Shown here: piece by piece, positions 18,657-27,390 of the stretch | Layout: each line of letters starts with the position of its first letter | How positions within the stretch are numbered: position 1 is the first letter of the stretch | Source of the DNA: Chryseobacterium indoltheticum | GTDB lineage: Bacteria; Bacteroidota; Bacteroidia; Flavobacteriales; Weeksellaceae | DNA length: 64,000 nt | Direction of reading: 5' to 3' | Assembly: GCF_003815915.1 (NCBI RefSeq) | Contig: NZ_CP033929.1 | Span: 496,001 to 560,000, forward strand | The notes under the pieces: model-generated | Told to the model about the DNA's origin: nothing | Database searches by the model: none | Seen by the model: only the letters and a program-made list of their open reading frames with translations | Translations under genes and position numbers: made by a program

Positions 18657-19181
18657 ATGAATCAGCTGAAAAATCTTTTCCTTTTAATCATATCTGTAGG
18701 ATTTTTAAACTCATGTTATTCCTTTACGGGTTCGTCTCTTACAGACGAAAAAACTGTGCAGATCAACGAGTTTCCAAATAATGCGGCCTTAGTAAACCCT
18801 ACTTTATCGCAGCAGTTTTCTACGGATATACAAAACAGATTTTTGCAGCGTACCACTTTGAAAGGAACGAAACAGAATCCTGATATTTTGATTGAAGGTG
18901 AAATTACAGATTATTCAATTTCTCCAACTACGATCAGCTCTACAACGCAGCAGACAACCGCTGGTGGAACGATTCAGGAATCTCAGAATAAGCTGACGAT
19001 CACAGTGAAGGTTCGTTACGAAAACAAACTGCATCCTGACGTGAGTTTTGAGAAAACTTTTTCTGATGAAGCGGTATTCAACAGCAATCTTTCTCAAAGT
19101 GATATAGAAGCCTCTCAGGTAAAGCTTGTTACGGATAGAATTATCAATAAAATATTTAACGACATTGTAGCGAACTGGTAA
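18657..19181 (+). CDS. lptE: LptE-like outer-membrane LPS assembly lipoprotein
   Basis: This 174-residue protein has a lipoprotein signal ending in FLNSC. The mature part fits the Bacteroidota LptE family: VQINEFPNNA, LSQQFSTDIQNRF, then DILIEGEITDYSIS and a long C-terminal helix. LptE plugs the LptD barrel that places LPS in the outer leaflet. No lptD is nearby in the window, as is usual in this phylum. Confidence 0.85.
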   Translation: MNQLKNLFLLIISVGFLNSCYSFTGSSLTDEKTVQINEFPNNAALVNPTLSQQFSTDIQNRFLQRTTLKGTKQNPDILIEGEITDYSISPTTISSTTQQTTAGGTIQESQNKLTITVKVRYENKLHPDVSFEKTFSDEAVFNSNLSQSDIEASQVKLVTDRIINKIFNDIVANW

Positions 19182-19182
19182 T

Positions 19183-21522
19183 ATGATGAATGCTAGAGTT
19201 TTAGAATTATTAAAAAATCCGAAAAATATACAGTCAGAAGATCTGCATCTTTTGAAAGAAGAAATTAATTCTTTCCCTTATATTCAAAACATCCGGGCTT
19301 TGCATTTGTACGGCATTCATCTTTTTGATAAAGAAAATTACCAGAAAGAGTTGTCGACTACTGCAGCTTATACCACCGATAAAAAAATTCTTTATCATCT
19401 GATTAACGGAAAAATTCAGCAGACAAAAACTGAAACGGTAGAAAAAAAGCCTCAAGTTATTGAGGATGCCGCTGAAAAAAATAAAGCTCAGAATACCAAA
19501 GAGCCTTTTTGGTGGGTAAAAGAAAAAAGAACTTTCCCGAAACACGATTACAAAGCAATTTCTGAGAATTTGATTACTCCAAAAGCTGAAATTAAACATG
19601 TAGTCGTTAACGGTGAACGTAACAGGATTTTATTTGAAGGTGAAGAAAATTATCTGGAAGAAAAAGATTCCGAAACCATCGACCTCGAATCTACTTTGGA
19701 ATCTGGAGTGATTGTCACTCAAAAATCTTCTTTCCCAATTAAACGTATTGCTGAAGAAGAAAAAATATCAGACAAAAAGCCTTCTTTAGAAGTTTCTAAT
19801 GAGAGTAGTAATGAAGATAAAACTGATTCTGAAAAAACTCCGGAAAGCATCAATGACAAATCTGAAACTAATCTTCTGAAAACTGAGTCATTTACGCCTC
19901 AGGCAGATGTTGTGAAAGATGAATCTGTTAGAGATGAAATTCCTGCTGAAAATACTGAAAAAGAAGTTGTTGCAGAAGTCGAAAAATCAGAGGAAATTAT
20001 TCATGAAGAAAAGCTTGACTCTGAAAAAAGTTCTGAAAAAATTAATAACGAATCTGAGGTTAGTTTTCTTGAAGTCGCAGCTTTTGAGCCTGATAAAGCT
20101 ATTGTAAAAGAAGAATTCGTTGGAGATGAAAATCCTGCTGAAAATTATGAAAAAGAAACTGTTACTGAAGTCGAAAAATCAGAAGTAATCATTCACGAAG
20201 ATAAAATTGATTCTGAAAAAGCTGAAGAAAAAATTAATGATGAATCTGAGGTTAGCTTTCTTGAAATAGAGTCTTTTAAACCTGAAACAGAAGCTCCGAC
20301 AGAAGAAGCTGTTGAACACAAAGATTTAAAAGAAATTGTCGAAGAAGAATCTGCTACAGAAAATTTACATCCTGAAGTGATCATCAATGAAGATAAGATT
20401 ACGACTAAAGATGTTGCTGAAAAAGTAAATGATGAATCTACATTAAGCTTTCACGGAACCGATTCTTTCTTACCGGAAGTTAAAATAGAAGCCAATGTTT
20501 CTGAACAAATAAATCCGGCAAAAACGCAAAAGTCCAGCATCAATAAACATGAAGACGAAATGCGACGTCTGATTGAAGAGGTTGAAAAAAGGATGAAAGC
20601 TCATAAAAAAGAGGCTGAAACAAAAGCCAACGAGCCGGAAGAAGAAAATGGAGGAGAAATCAGTTTTGCTGAAACTCAGGATTTTGTTGTTTCAAATGAA
20701 AATGAAGCGCAAGCTGAGGAAAAAATAGAAACCGATCAGGAAATTCAGGAAGAAGGTTCAAAGGAGAAAAATGAAACTCCTGTTTTGGAAGAAGTAAAAG
20801 AAGAGAATTCTGGCTGGAAACCAATGAGTATCGAATCTCACGTTCCAGATTCATTCAGCAAAAAAATAGAACTTAGCTCTGAACAGGATGAAAAACCTGA
20901 AGAAGTAAAAGAAATCTCTGAAGAACCGATTTCAGAAGAAGAAAATCAGGAAACTGTTGCAGAAAATATTCAGGAGGAAACAATTGACGAAGTTGAAAAT
21001 AAAGAACCTGAAATTACGAATTCTACTGAAAAAGTAGAAGCTCCTGTGATGAATTTTTCATTCTTTGGAACAAACATTTCAAGTTTACCCATAAAAAAAG
21101 AAGAGAAAGAAAATCAGCCAAAAGAAGAGGCGCAAGAAATGCCTTTAAAACAGGAAAATCAAACTCTTTTAGACAGTAATGTTCCTGGTTTTATCAATAC
21201 CTGGCAAAGCTGGCTAAAGATCGAAAGAACCGAAGAAGTTGAAAAGGCAAAAGTTGAGATCAAGAATAAAGTAATCGAATCTTTTATAGAAAAAAATCCT
21301 AAAATCAGTCAGTTAAAAGATGAGGTGAATTTCGTTGTGAAAGAAAAAACAGACGATATTTCTCATTTGATGACCGAGACATTAGCCAATCTTTACATTG
21401 AGCAGAAATTGTATACCAAAGCGATTAATGCATTCCTGGTATTGGCAAAGAAAAATCCAAATAAAAAAGAATATTTCGAGAATAAGATTCAGGAAATCAA
21501 GGATAACAGGGGGAAAAACTAA
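19183..21522 (+). CDS. Acidic repeat protein with C-terminal TPR-like segment
   Basis: This 779-residue protein starts one base after the lptE stop. The N-terminal 130 residues are globular. Residues ~215-440 contain about four tandem 64-residue acidic repeats with the core EKINDESEVSFLE. Residues ~715-770 (LANLYIEQKLYTKAINAFLV) are a TPR-like hairpin. No signal peptide is seen, so it is cytoplasmic, and the long acidic part is probably disordered. Position in the lptE-prfA block suggests a housekeeping role that I cannot name. Confidence 0.75.
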   Translation: MMNARVLELLKNPKNIQSEDLHLLKEEINSFPYIQNIRALHLYGIHLFDKENYQKELSTTAAYTTDKKILYHLINGKIQQTKTETVEKKPQVIEDAAEKNKAQNTKEPFWWVKEKRTFPKHDYKAISENLITPKAEIKHVVVNGERNRILFEGEENYLEEKDSETIDLESTLESGVIVTQKSSFPIKRIAEEEKISDKKPSLEVSNESSNEDKTDSEKTPESINDKSETNLLKTESFTPQADVVKDESVRDEIPAENTEKEVVAEVEKSEEIIHEEKLDSEKSSEKINNESEVSFLEVAAFEPDKAIVKEEFVGDENPAENYEKETVTEVEKSEVIIHEDKIDSEKAEEKINDESEVSFLEIESFKPETEAPTEEAVEHKDLKEIVEEESATENLHPEVIINEDKITTKDVAEKVNDESTLSFHGTDSFLPEVKIEANVSEQINPAKTQKSSINKHEDEMRRLIEEVEKRMKAHKKEAETKANEPEEENGGEISFAETQDFVVSNENEAQAEEKIETDQEIQEEGSKEKNETPVLEEVKEENSGWKPMSIESHVPDSFSKKIELSSEQDEKPEEVKEISEEPISEEENQETVAENIQEETIDEVENKEPEITNSTEKVEAPVMNFSFFGTNISSLPIKKEEKENQPKEEAQEMPLKQENQTLLDSNVPGFINTWQSWLKIERTEEVEKAKVEIKNKVIESFIEKNPKISQLKDEVNFVVKEKTDDISHLMTETLANLYIEQKLYTKAINAFLVLAKKNPNKKEYFENKIQEIKDNRGKN
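19825..20503 (+). repeat. In-gene tandem repeats of about 192 bp
   Basis: The acidic repeats of the 779-residue protein recur every ~64 codons, for example DSEKTPESIND, DSEKSSEKINN and DSEKAEEKIND at residues 215, 279 and 343, followed by a weaker fourth copy. Copies differ at many codons. Confidence 0.75.
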
Positions 21523-21570
21523 TTTGAAAGCGAAAACTAGCTCTCCATTAGGATTATAAAATTAAAAATC

Positions 21571-21596
21571 AAAGCTCATGAAAATGGGCTTTTGTT
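21571..21596 (+). terminator. Terminator of the lptE operon
   Basis: AAAGC-CAT pairs with ATG-GCTTT around a GAAA loop, followed by a T-rich tail. It overlaps the -33 region of the prfA promoter. Confidence 0.65.
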
Positions 21597-21621
21597 CTTC
21601 GTTGTCAATTCCGTATCTTTG
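21591..21621 (+). promoter_or_regulatory. Canonical flavobacterial promoter of prfA
   Basis: TTTG at 21591-21594, a 19-base spacer and TATCTTTG at 21614-21621 match the TTTG-N19-TAnnTTTG consensus. The gene starts 17 bases after the box. Confidence 0.8.
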
Positions 21622-21638
21622 CAAACTAAATTTTTAAT

Positions 21639-22724
21639 ATGTCTAAATCATTAATTCCAAAATTAGAAGCGATAAAGCAGAGATATAATGAGGTTGCTGA
21701 TCTTATTATTCAACCTGATGTCATTTCAGACCAGAAAAGATATTCTTCTTTAAACAAAGAATATAGTGATTTGGGGAAAATTGTAAGAGTTTACGATCAA
21801 TATAAAGGAGCTTTAGATACTATTGCAGAGTCTGACGAAATCATTGCAGATGGCTCAGATAAAGATTTTGTAGAATTGGCAAAAGTTGAAAAGAATGAAG
21901 CTTTAGAAAAAATTCCTGCTTTGGAAGATGAGCTTAAAGTTCTTTTGATTCCTAAAGATCCTGCAGACGATAAAAACGTTATTGTAGAACTTCGTGCCGG
22001 AACTGGTGGCGATGAAGCTGCGATTTTTGTAGAAGATGTCTACAGGGCTTATAGCATGTATTTTAAGACCAAAGGCTGGAAGCATGAAATCACAGATTCT
22101 AGCGAGGCTGCAAAAGGATACAAAGAATTAATTCTGAAAATTGAAGGAGACGGTGTTTATGGAATCATGAAATTTGAATCTGGCGTACACCGTGTACAAA
22201 GAGTTCCTGAAACAGAATCTCAGGGTAGAGTACATACTTCTGCTATTACCGTTGCCGTTTTACCGGAAGCGGAAGAAATAGATTTTGAATTGAATCCTGC
22301 AGATATCGAGATGCAGACATCACGTTCTGGTGGAGCGGGTGGACAAAACGTAAACAAGGTTGAAACAAAGGTGCAGTTGACGCACAAACCGTCAGGAATG
22401 GTTGTCGTTTGTCAGCAAGCCCGTTCTCAGTTGGCAAACCGTGAGTTGGCGATGGAAATGCTTCGTACCAAATTATACGATATAGAAGTTCAGAAATCAG
22501 TGGGAGATATCGCTGCACAACGTAAATCTATGGTTTCTACAGGTGACCGTTCTGCAAAAATCAAAACCTACAACTATCCTCAAGGAAGAGTTACAGATCA
22601 CAGAATCGGTAAATCTATGTACAATCTTGATGCTTATATGAATGGTGATATATCTGAAATGATCGATGCTGTAATCATGGCTGAAAACGCTGAAAAAATG
22701 AAAGGAGAAGAAGATAATTACTAA
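21639..22724 (+). CDS. prfA: Peptide chain release factor 1
   Basis: RF1 ends translation at UAA and UAG. The protein has the usual length (361 residues). The GGQ loop that triggers peptide release is in [11 protein letters not shown]. The stop-codon reading PxT motif is PET in [10 protein letters not shown] (PAT in E. coli). It has its own promoter and a strong terminator. Confidence 0.97.
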   Translation: MSKSLIPKLEAIKQRYNEVADLIIQPDVISDQKRYSSLNKEYSDLGKIVRVYDQYKGALDTIAESDEIIADGSDKDFVELAKVEKNEALEKIPALEDELKVLLIPKDPADDKNVIVELRAGTGGDEAAIFVEDVYRAYSMYFKTKGWKHEITDSSEAAKGYKELILKIEGDGVYGIMKFESGVHRVQRVPETESQGRVHTSAITVAVLPEAEEIDFELNPADIEMQTSRSGGAGGQNVNKVETKVQLTHKPSGMVVVCQQARSQLANRELAMEMLRTKLYDIEVQKSVGDIAAQRKSMVSTGDRSAKIKTYNYPQGRVTDHRIGKSMYNLDAYMNGDISEMIDAVIMAENAEKMKGEEDNY

Positions 22725-22746
22725 ATTATTTCTTTTAACAAATACG

Positions 22747-22775
22747 AAGCTTCTGAGTAATCAGAAGCTTTTTTG
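22747..22775 (+). terminator. prfA terminator
   Basis: A perfect 10-base-pair stem (AAGCTTCTGA with its complement), GTAA loop and T run, 23 bases after the prfA stop. Confidence 0.92.
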
Positions 22776-22789
22776 TTTTAACAATTCCT

Positions 22790-23065
22790 TAAAAGTCCCG
22801 AAGGGACGATCTATTAAAGGATAGGATAAAATCCTATCAACATTATTACGATTTATAAAAATGTATTTAAGTTCAATTACCACTGTTTGTAATCAAAGTA
22901 AAAGTTATTTGGTTACAAACAGGATTGTTTTAATCCAAATGCAATTGCATTTTATGACAAACAAGGTTGTTTTAAAATAATGTAAAAGTTATTTGATTAC
23001 AAACAGTATTGTTTTAACCAAAAGTAAAATGTATTTAGATCTAAATAAACCTGTTTACGTAAAAA
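22790..23065. repeat. Gene-free stretch with a REP-like palindrome and a 42-bp tandem repeat
   Basis: The 347-base gap between prfA and the M23 gene holds a palindrome, GTCCCGAAGGGAC, at about 22795-22807. From about 22858 to 23060 it holds four to five degenerate tandem units of ~42 bp with the core ACAAACAGNATTGTTTTAA. The clearest copies are at 22898-22939 and 22982-23023, 84 bases apart, with a weaker copy between. No coding frame fits. Confidence 0.65.
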
Positions 23066-23071
23066 TAAAAT

Positions 23072-23905
23072 CTAATACGCCCTCGAATACGATTTTCTCT
23101 CTTCCAAATATTCAACTTTATCCCCATATCCGGTTTTAAAAAGTGTTTTTACGGTAATTCTGTTTTTGTCACCTGTTGCACTTGGTAAATAGGTTACGAA
23201 ATGTAAATGCGGACCGCTGCTCCAACCCGTATTTCCGCTCAGTGCGATGAGTTGCCCTTTGGTTACTGTATCACCAATTTTCACCTGCGCTCCATTTTGC
23301 TGTAAGTGATAATACTGTGCAATTGTACCGTCCGGATGCAAAATTGAAATGTAATTTCCGTAAGGAGCGCAATTTCTGGTTGGGCAACCCTGATTATTAT
23401 TTTGTACGACATCGATAATTAAACCCTCTCTTGCTGCAAAAATTTCTGTTCCTTCAGGCATTATAAAATCTAAAGAATTTTCGTTTTGATGCGAAAATGT
23501 TCCGTTGTAACCCTGATGAATCCAGATTGCTTTTCCTTTTCCAAATGGTAAGTTGTACGCATAATTGGTGTCGTAATTTTTTTGAGTAATATCTCCGATA
23601 TAAGAAAGATAACCGGGCATCTTTTTTACACCCCAGCCTTTTTGTTTATCATTCACCACAAAATAAGTTACTCTCATTTTTGTAGTTTTTGCAGGAATCA
23701 CCTGTTTTGTTTTAAATATTTCGGGCTTTTTCATATTATTTACTTCAGGCTGACCTTTAAAAACCAGAGAGACGGGATAGATCTCATGATTGTCTGCATA
23801 GTAAATAATAGAGTCACCGTTTCTTTCAGGGTACATTTTTATGTTTTTCTGAGCCATTACAGCTAAAGCCTGAATCATAAGAATGAATACAAAAATATTT
23901 CGCAT
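23072..23905 (-). CDS. Exported M23 (LytM) family metallopeptidase
   Basis: I start at the ATG at 23905, which gives a normal signal peptide (MRNIFVFILMIQALAVMA); the longer frame to 24022 adds 39 non-signal residues. The C-terminal half is a LytM domain with Zn ligands in HQNENSLDF and PHLHF, separated by the GYGNYI/LHPDG-type strands. Such enzymes cut peptide crosslinks of peptidoglycan in the periplasm. It diverges from coaX. Confidence 0.9.
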   Translation of the reverse strand: MRNIFVFILMIQALAVMAQKNIKMYPERNGDSIIYYADNHEIYPVSLVFKGQPEVNNMKKPEIFKTKQVIPAKTTKMRVTYFVVNDKQKGWGVKKMPGYLSYIGDITQKNYDTNYAYNLPFGKGKAIWIHQGYNGTFSHQNENSLDFIMPEGTEIFAAREGLIIDVVQNNNQGCPTRNCAPYGNYISILHPDGTIAQYYHLQQNGAQVKIGDTVTKGQLIALSGNTGWSSGPHLHFVTYLPSATGDKNRITVKTLFKTGYGDKVEYLEERKSYSRAY

Positions 23906-24068
23906 AAGTGTTTGATTTAAAATAAAGCCATTACAAGTATAGACCATTTTCATTGATTTTGAAAGCATATTTTTAAAGAAAAGTGCTATTTTTACCTCTG
24001 AAAAATTAATAGGGTTGTTCATCTTTCGCTAAAAAAGTCTGATGAGTTTCCGGCTCAAAAATATGTCA

Positions 24069-24827
24069 ATGAATTCTATCGTAATCAATGTTGGAAACAG
24101 CAATATCAGATTTGGTCTTTTTGATGACGACAACTGTGATATTTCATGGATAATCAATACAAAACCTTACCGCACCGCAGACGAACTGCATGGTCAAATG
24201 TTGATCTTATATCAAACCTATAAAATTGATCCTAAAAATATCAAAAAAGTAATTATAGGTTCTGTAGTACCACAATTAACCAGAGAAATAACTTCTGCGA
24301 TCAGAAAAATTCACGGGATTGCTCCTGTAATGGTTGATAGAACGACTCCTTCAGAAGTGGTTGCGAAATCTAAACAAATGGGAACAGATATCTATGCTAA
24401 TCTGGTGGCGGCTCACAATATGTATCCCGGAAGAAAGAAGATCGTTTTAGATTTTGGGACTGCACTTACCGCAAGTTGTGTTGCTGAAGATGGCGAAACT
24501 TTAGGCGTAATTATCGCTCCCGGAATTATTACTTCTTTGAATTCTCTAATCAGCCAGACTGCTCAGCTTCCGGAAATTGAATTGGTAAAGCCAAAATCTG
24601 TTTTAGGTTTAGACACCGTTACCTGTATGCAAAGCGGAATGGTTTACGGTTTTCTTGGAATGGTAGAAGGTTTTATTGACAGAATAAACAATGAAGTGAA
24701 TGATGAGTGTTTTGTAATCGCAACTGGTGGAGTTTCCCATGTTTACAAGCCTTTAACGGAAAAAATTCATATTGCAGACCGACTTCACACCTTGAAAGGA
24801 CTTTATTTCCTTGGAAAAGATTTATAA
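24069..24827 (+). CDS. coaX: Type III pantothenate kinase
   Basis: CoaX phosphorylates pantothenate in the first step of coenzyme A synthesis. The start at 24069 puts NVGNSNIRFGLF at the N terminus as in the family; upstream in-frame ATGs at 24042 and 24063 are less likely. The ASKHA phosphate motifs are NVGNSN and DFGTALTASC, and GGVSHVYKPL is the C-terminal adenosine-region segment. Length is about 252 residues, normal for the family. Confidence 0.93.
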   Translation: MNSIVINVGNSNIRFGLFDDDNCDISWIINTKPYRTADELHGQMLILYQTYKIDPKNIKKVIIGSVVPQLTREITSAIRKIHGIAPVMVDRTTPSEVVAKSKQMGTDIYANLVAAHNMYPGRKKIVLDFGTALTASCVAEDGETLGVIIAPGIITSLNSLISQTAQLPEIELVKPKSVLGLDTVTCMQSGMVYGFLGMVEGFIDRINNEVNDECFVIATGGVSHVYKPLTEKIHIADRLHTLKGLYFLGKDL

Positions 24828-24830
24828 GTG

Positions 24831-24885
24831 AGGTTGAGGCTAAGGCTGATGAGATTCTTGTAAACCTTAGCCTTAGCCTCAACCT
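24831..24885. repeat. Long perfect inverted repeat between coaX and tadA
   Basis: AGGTTGAGGCTAAGGCT (24831-24847) is exactly complementary to 24869-24885, giving a 17-base-pair stem with a 21-base loop. It lies between converging genes and probably acts as a two-way terminator. Related text (CAACCTCAATCTTAGTCTCA) occurs at about 49261-49281, so it belongs to a dispersed repeat. Confidence 0.75.
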
Positions 24886-24890
24886 CAACC

Positions 24891-25322
24891 TTATCTTTTG
24901 GCCTTAAAAAACTCTTTCACAATTGTAGAACATTCGTTTTCCATAACTCCTGAAACGATCTCTGTTTTGGGATGAAGACTTAGGCTTTTATTGATGAAAC
25001 CGCGTTGCTCATCTCTTGCTCCAATAACTATTTTTGAAATTTGCGACCAGGAAAGCGCTCCGGCGCACATTACGCAAGGTTCTAAAGTTACATACAGTGT
25101 ACAGTTGATCAAATATTTTCCGCCTAAAAAATTGGCTGCTGAAGTGATTGCCTGCATTTCGGCATGTGCTGTAACATCGTTTAGCGTTTCAGTAAGGTTA
25201 TGAGCTCTTGCAATCACACGATTGTTAGCAACGATCACGCATCCGATAGGAACCTCATCTTTTTCTAATGCAATCTCAGCCTCCTGAAAAGCCATTCTCA
25301 TAAAATATTCGTCTGTAAACAT
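24891..25322 (-). CDS. tadA: tRNA adenosine(34) deaminase or related nucleoside deaminase
   Basis: This 143-residue cytidine-deaminase-fold enzyme has the zinc site HAE in TAHAEMQA and PCVMC. It converts A34 to inosine in tRNA-Arg. Length and the ending (STIVKEFFKAKR) fit TadA of this phylum. A guanine-deaminase-like relative is the main alternative. Confidence 0.9.
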   Translation of the reverse strand: MFTDEYFMRMAFQEAEIALEKDEVPIGCVIVANNRVIARAHNLTETLNDVTAHAEMQAITSAANFLGGKYLINCTLYVTLEPCVMCAGALSWSQISKIVIGARDEQRGFINKSLSLHPKTEIVSGVMENECSTIVKEFFKAKR

Positions 25323-25356
25323 AAAAATAAAAGCTTAGTGCAAAACTAAGCTTTTC
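25322..25356 (-). terminator. Terminator of the TonB-like gene
   Basis: AAAAGCTTAG and CTAAGCTTTT form a perfect 10-base-pair stem with a 7-base loop; the T-rich tail is on the minus strand, downstream of the gene at 25448-26065. Confidence 0.8.
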
Positions 25357-25447
25357 AATATAATATTTCCTGGGAAATTTAGAATCTACAATCTAATAGT
25401 TACCATCGAGTAAAAGCCAATTTAGCTAATTGTATGATTGTCTTTAG

Positions 25448-26065
25448 TTAGTCAAAATTCAGCACCAAAGGTAATCTGAAACGGTATCTTACAGGGTTTC
25501 CGTTAGTGTAAGCCGGAGAAAACTTTTCCGAAACAGAGTATACGGCAATTTCTGCCTGTCGATTGAACGTAAAGTTATCACCTTCAGCTTTTACATCGCT
25601 AATGGTTCCGTCTTTTTCAACAATAAATGCGACATTGGTTTTGATGTTTCCTTTTTCAGAAAATACACCGTCTCCATAAAAAAGCTGAGCTACTTCTTTT
25701 CGCAAGGCATTCATTCCGCCAGGATAATCTGCCGTTTTTTCAATCGATTTTGGAAAATCCTGTTGTGGAGAAAGAACTGTTTTAGAATTGATTTTTTTTA
25801 AATCTTCAAGATTTTTTACTTTAAGTAAGGCTGCAATCAGGGCAACGTTTTCAATGCTGTCCATTTTTTTCATAAAAAAGAGGAAGTCATTTTTAACTGC
25901 AGCTTTATATAAAGGATTTTTTTCGGTATCAAACTTTTTTTTGAACTCGGTATTCAGCATTGTTCTGTGCTGGTTATAATAATTTTTCACCATCTTGAAT
26001 TCTTCTGTTTGCTGAGAAAAACAAAATGTTGAGATGAGTATAAAAAATAGATATAAAGCCTTCAA
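25448..26065 (-). CDS. Exported TonB C-terminal domain protein
   Basis: I choose a TTG at 26065, which gives MKALYLFFILISTFCFSQ, a clean signal peptide; an upstream TTG at 26104 adds 13 residues. The last ~90 residues (DYPGGMNALRKEVAQLF, NVAFIVEKDGTISDV, FSPAYTNGNPV) match the TonB C-terminal fold, including the YPGG start typical of Bacteroidota. There is no transmembrane anchor plus linker, so it resembles the two proteins at 11.9-13.3 kb rather than a true TonB. Confidence 0.75.
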   Translation of the reverse strand: MKALYLFFILISTFCFSQQTEEFKMVKNYYNQHRTMLNTEFKKKFDTEKNPLYKAAVKNDFLFFMKKMDSIENVALIAALLKVKNLEDLKKINSKTVLSPQQDFPKSIEKTADYPGGMNALRKEVAQLFYGDGVFSEKGNIKTNVAFIVEKDGTISDVKAEGDNFTFNRQAEIAVYSVSEKFSPAYTNGNPVRYRFRLPLVLNFD

Positions 26066-26108
26066 TACATGATTATTTATGTAAATATAATCAAAAAGAT
26101 ACAAAATT

Positions 26109-27029
26109 CTATTCTTTCAAATAACTGTTTAGTGATTCCTGCAAATGTTTTTTGATGTCTTCAACTAAGTTTATAGGTTCTAAAACTCTTACTTCCTTTC
26201 CGAACGATAAAATTTCCTGCATAAAATCGTAAGTAGGGTGGAGGAAAAACTCAAAATAAATATCGTGCTGAGTTTCTTTGGTCTCTTTCTGAGACAGATG
26301 CAAGGGAAAACTTCTGATGTATTCGCCCTGATGCCGGCTGCATTTCATTACAATTTTTTGAGGATTTTGTTCAGTTAAATTCATCACTCCAAACGCATTT
26401 TTAAAATGTTCTCTAAAGTTGTACTTATATTTTTCTCTGAATTTTTGTGGCGAAACATCCAGATAATTAATCCTGTCTAAACCGAAAGATTTCAACGCTT
26501 TGTCTTTGGTATCAATCGCAATGAGATACCATCGGTCTTTAGATTCTTTCAATGCTAAAGGATGAACTTTCCGGGAAGTCATCAGTTTATTTTTGTAATT
26601 GTAGTGTTCAAACAATACAATTCTTTTGTTTCTGATCGCAAAGAAAAGATCGTAAAAATGCTCGACTCCGGTTGGTTTTCTGCTTTCAAAAAAGATGAAA
26701 TTGGCAAAGTCTGGATGATTGTTTAAGGCATTGCTTACCTGAAAAGATTCGAGTAATTTTTGGTTGTACTCATCTACTTCCATCATTGGGCGACTTTCAA
26801 TATAATACCGATTGTCACCTTTCTTTTTGTTGTGAATAGAAAGATTAAAAAGATCTGAAATCTCACGAATATCCCTTTGTAAAGTACGAATAGAGTAGCT
26901 CTTAATTCCCGCATCCTGAAACTCAAAAGAATTAAGGAGATAATCTTCCATCTGCGAATACGTAGCCGGAGCGCTTTCTAATTTCTTAATGATCAAGGCA
27001 TATCTCGTAAGGTAAAAATCTTTTTTCAT
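26109..27029 (-). CDS. WYL-domain transcriptional regulator (YafY-like)
   Basis: This 306-residue protein has an N-terminal winged helix (YSIRTLQRDIREIS) and a central WYL domain (ALKESKDRWYLIAIDTKDKALKSFGLDRI), then a WCX-like C terminus. WYL regulators sense ligands, often nucleic-acid related, and many control DNA-damage or defence genes. A palindrome (27068-27082) lies 39 bases upstream and is its likely autoregulatory operator. Confidence 0.92.
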   Translation of the reverse strand: MKKDFYLTRYALIIKKLESAPATYSQMEDYLLNSFEFQDAGIKSYSIRTLQRDIREISDLFNLSIHNKKKGDNRYYIESRPMMEVDEYNQKLLESFQVSNALNNHPDFANFIFFESRKPTGVEHFYDLFFAIRNKRIVLFEHYNYKNKLMTSRKVHPLALKESKDRWYLIAIDTKDKALKSFGLDRINYLDVSPQKFREKYKYNFREHFKNAFGVMNLTEQNPQKIVMKCSRHQGEYIRSFPLHLSQKETKETQHDIYFEFFLHPTYDFMQEILSFGKEVRVLEPINLVEDIKKHLQESLNSYLKE

Positions 27030-27067
27030 TTCGGATTGTTTTCTAAAACAAATATATGCGGTAAATG

Positions 27068-27082
27068 CGACAAACGGTGTCG
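27068..27082. promoter_or_regulatory. Palindromic operator CGACA-N5-TGTCG of the WYL gene
   Basis: A perfect 5-base inverted repeat with 5-base spacer, preceded by TG. I recall similar TGCGACA/TGTCG palindromes before WYL genes in this phylum; binding is inferred. Confidence 0.55.
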
Positions 27083-27286
27083 TGTTTTATTTTTTCATGA
27101 AAATTTTAAAGCTAAAATTTCATAATTTGTCATTTTGTCATGATGTTATCGCTGTACACTTCCTGTACACTTCCTGTACTCTTTATCTTTGATAAAAAAT
27201 TTCTTGTGTTTTTTCTTTTGTCAAAATGACAGGTGTTTTTTTGTAATTATATTTATAAAAATAGAAAAGAATAGTAATTGTATTTT
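27083..27286. other. Gene-free stretch with promoter-like and repeat elements
   Basis: The stretch holds TGTCATTTTGTCA (27129-27141), an 11-base direct repeat TGTACACTTCC twice (27153-27174), a TATCTTTG box on the plus strand (27184-27191), and TGTCAAAATGACA (27219-27231) followed by a T run. A short plus-strand RNA is possible. No coding frame. Confidence 0.3.
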
Positions 27287-27390
27287 CTACTCATCATTAC
27301 ATGTTTTATAAAGGTGAAAAATAATACAATATGAGTAGTTACAATTTAATAAAAAGCCACACGATACAATAGTGCGGCAGCGGGGAGATC
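27287..27390 (+). repeat. REP palindrome with a RAYT 5'-end relic
   Basis: This ~100-base block is repeated at 29014-29116. It ends in the REP hairpin CCACACGAT..AGTGCGGCAGC. Read on the minus strand, its left edge begins ATGATGAGTAGAAAATAC, which encodes MMSRKY as in RAYT transposases, then decays after a few codons. So it is the remains of a second RAYT copy with its REP. Confidence 0.75.
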
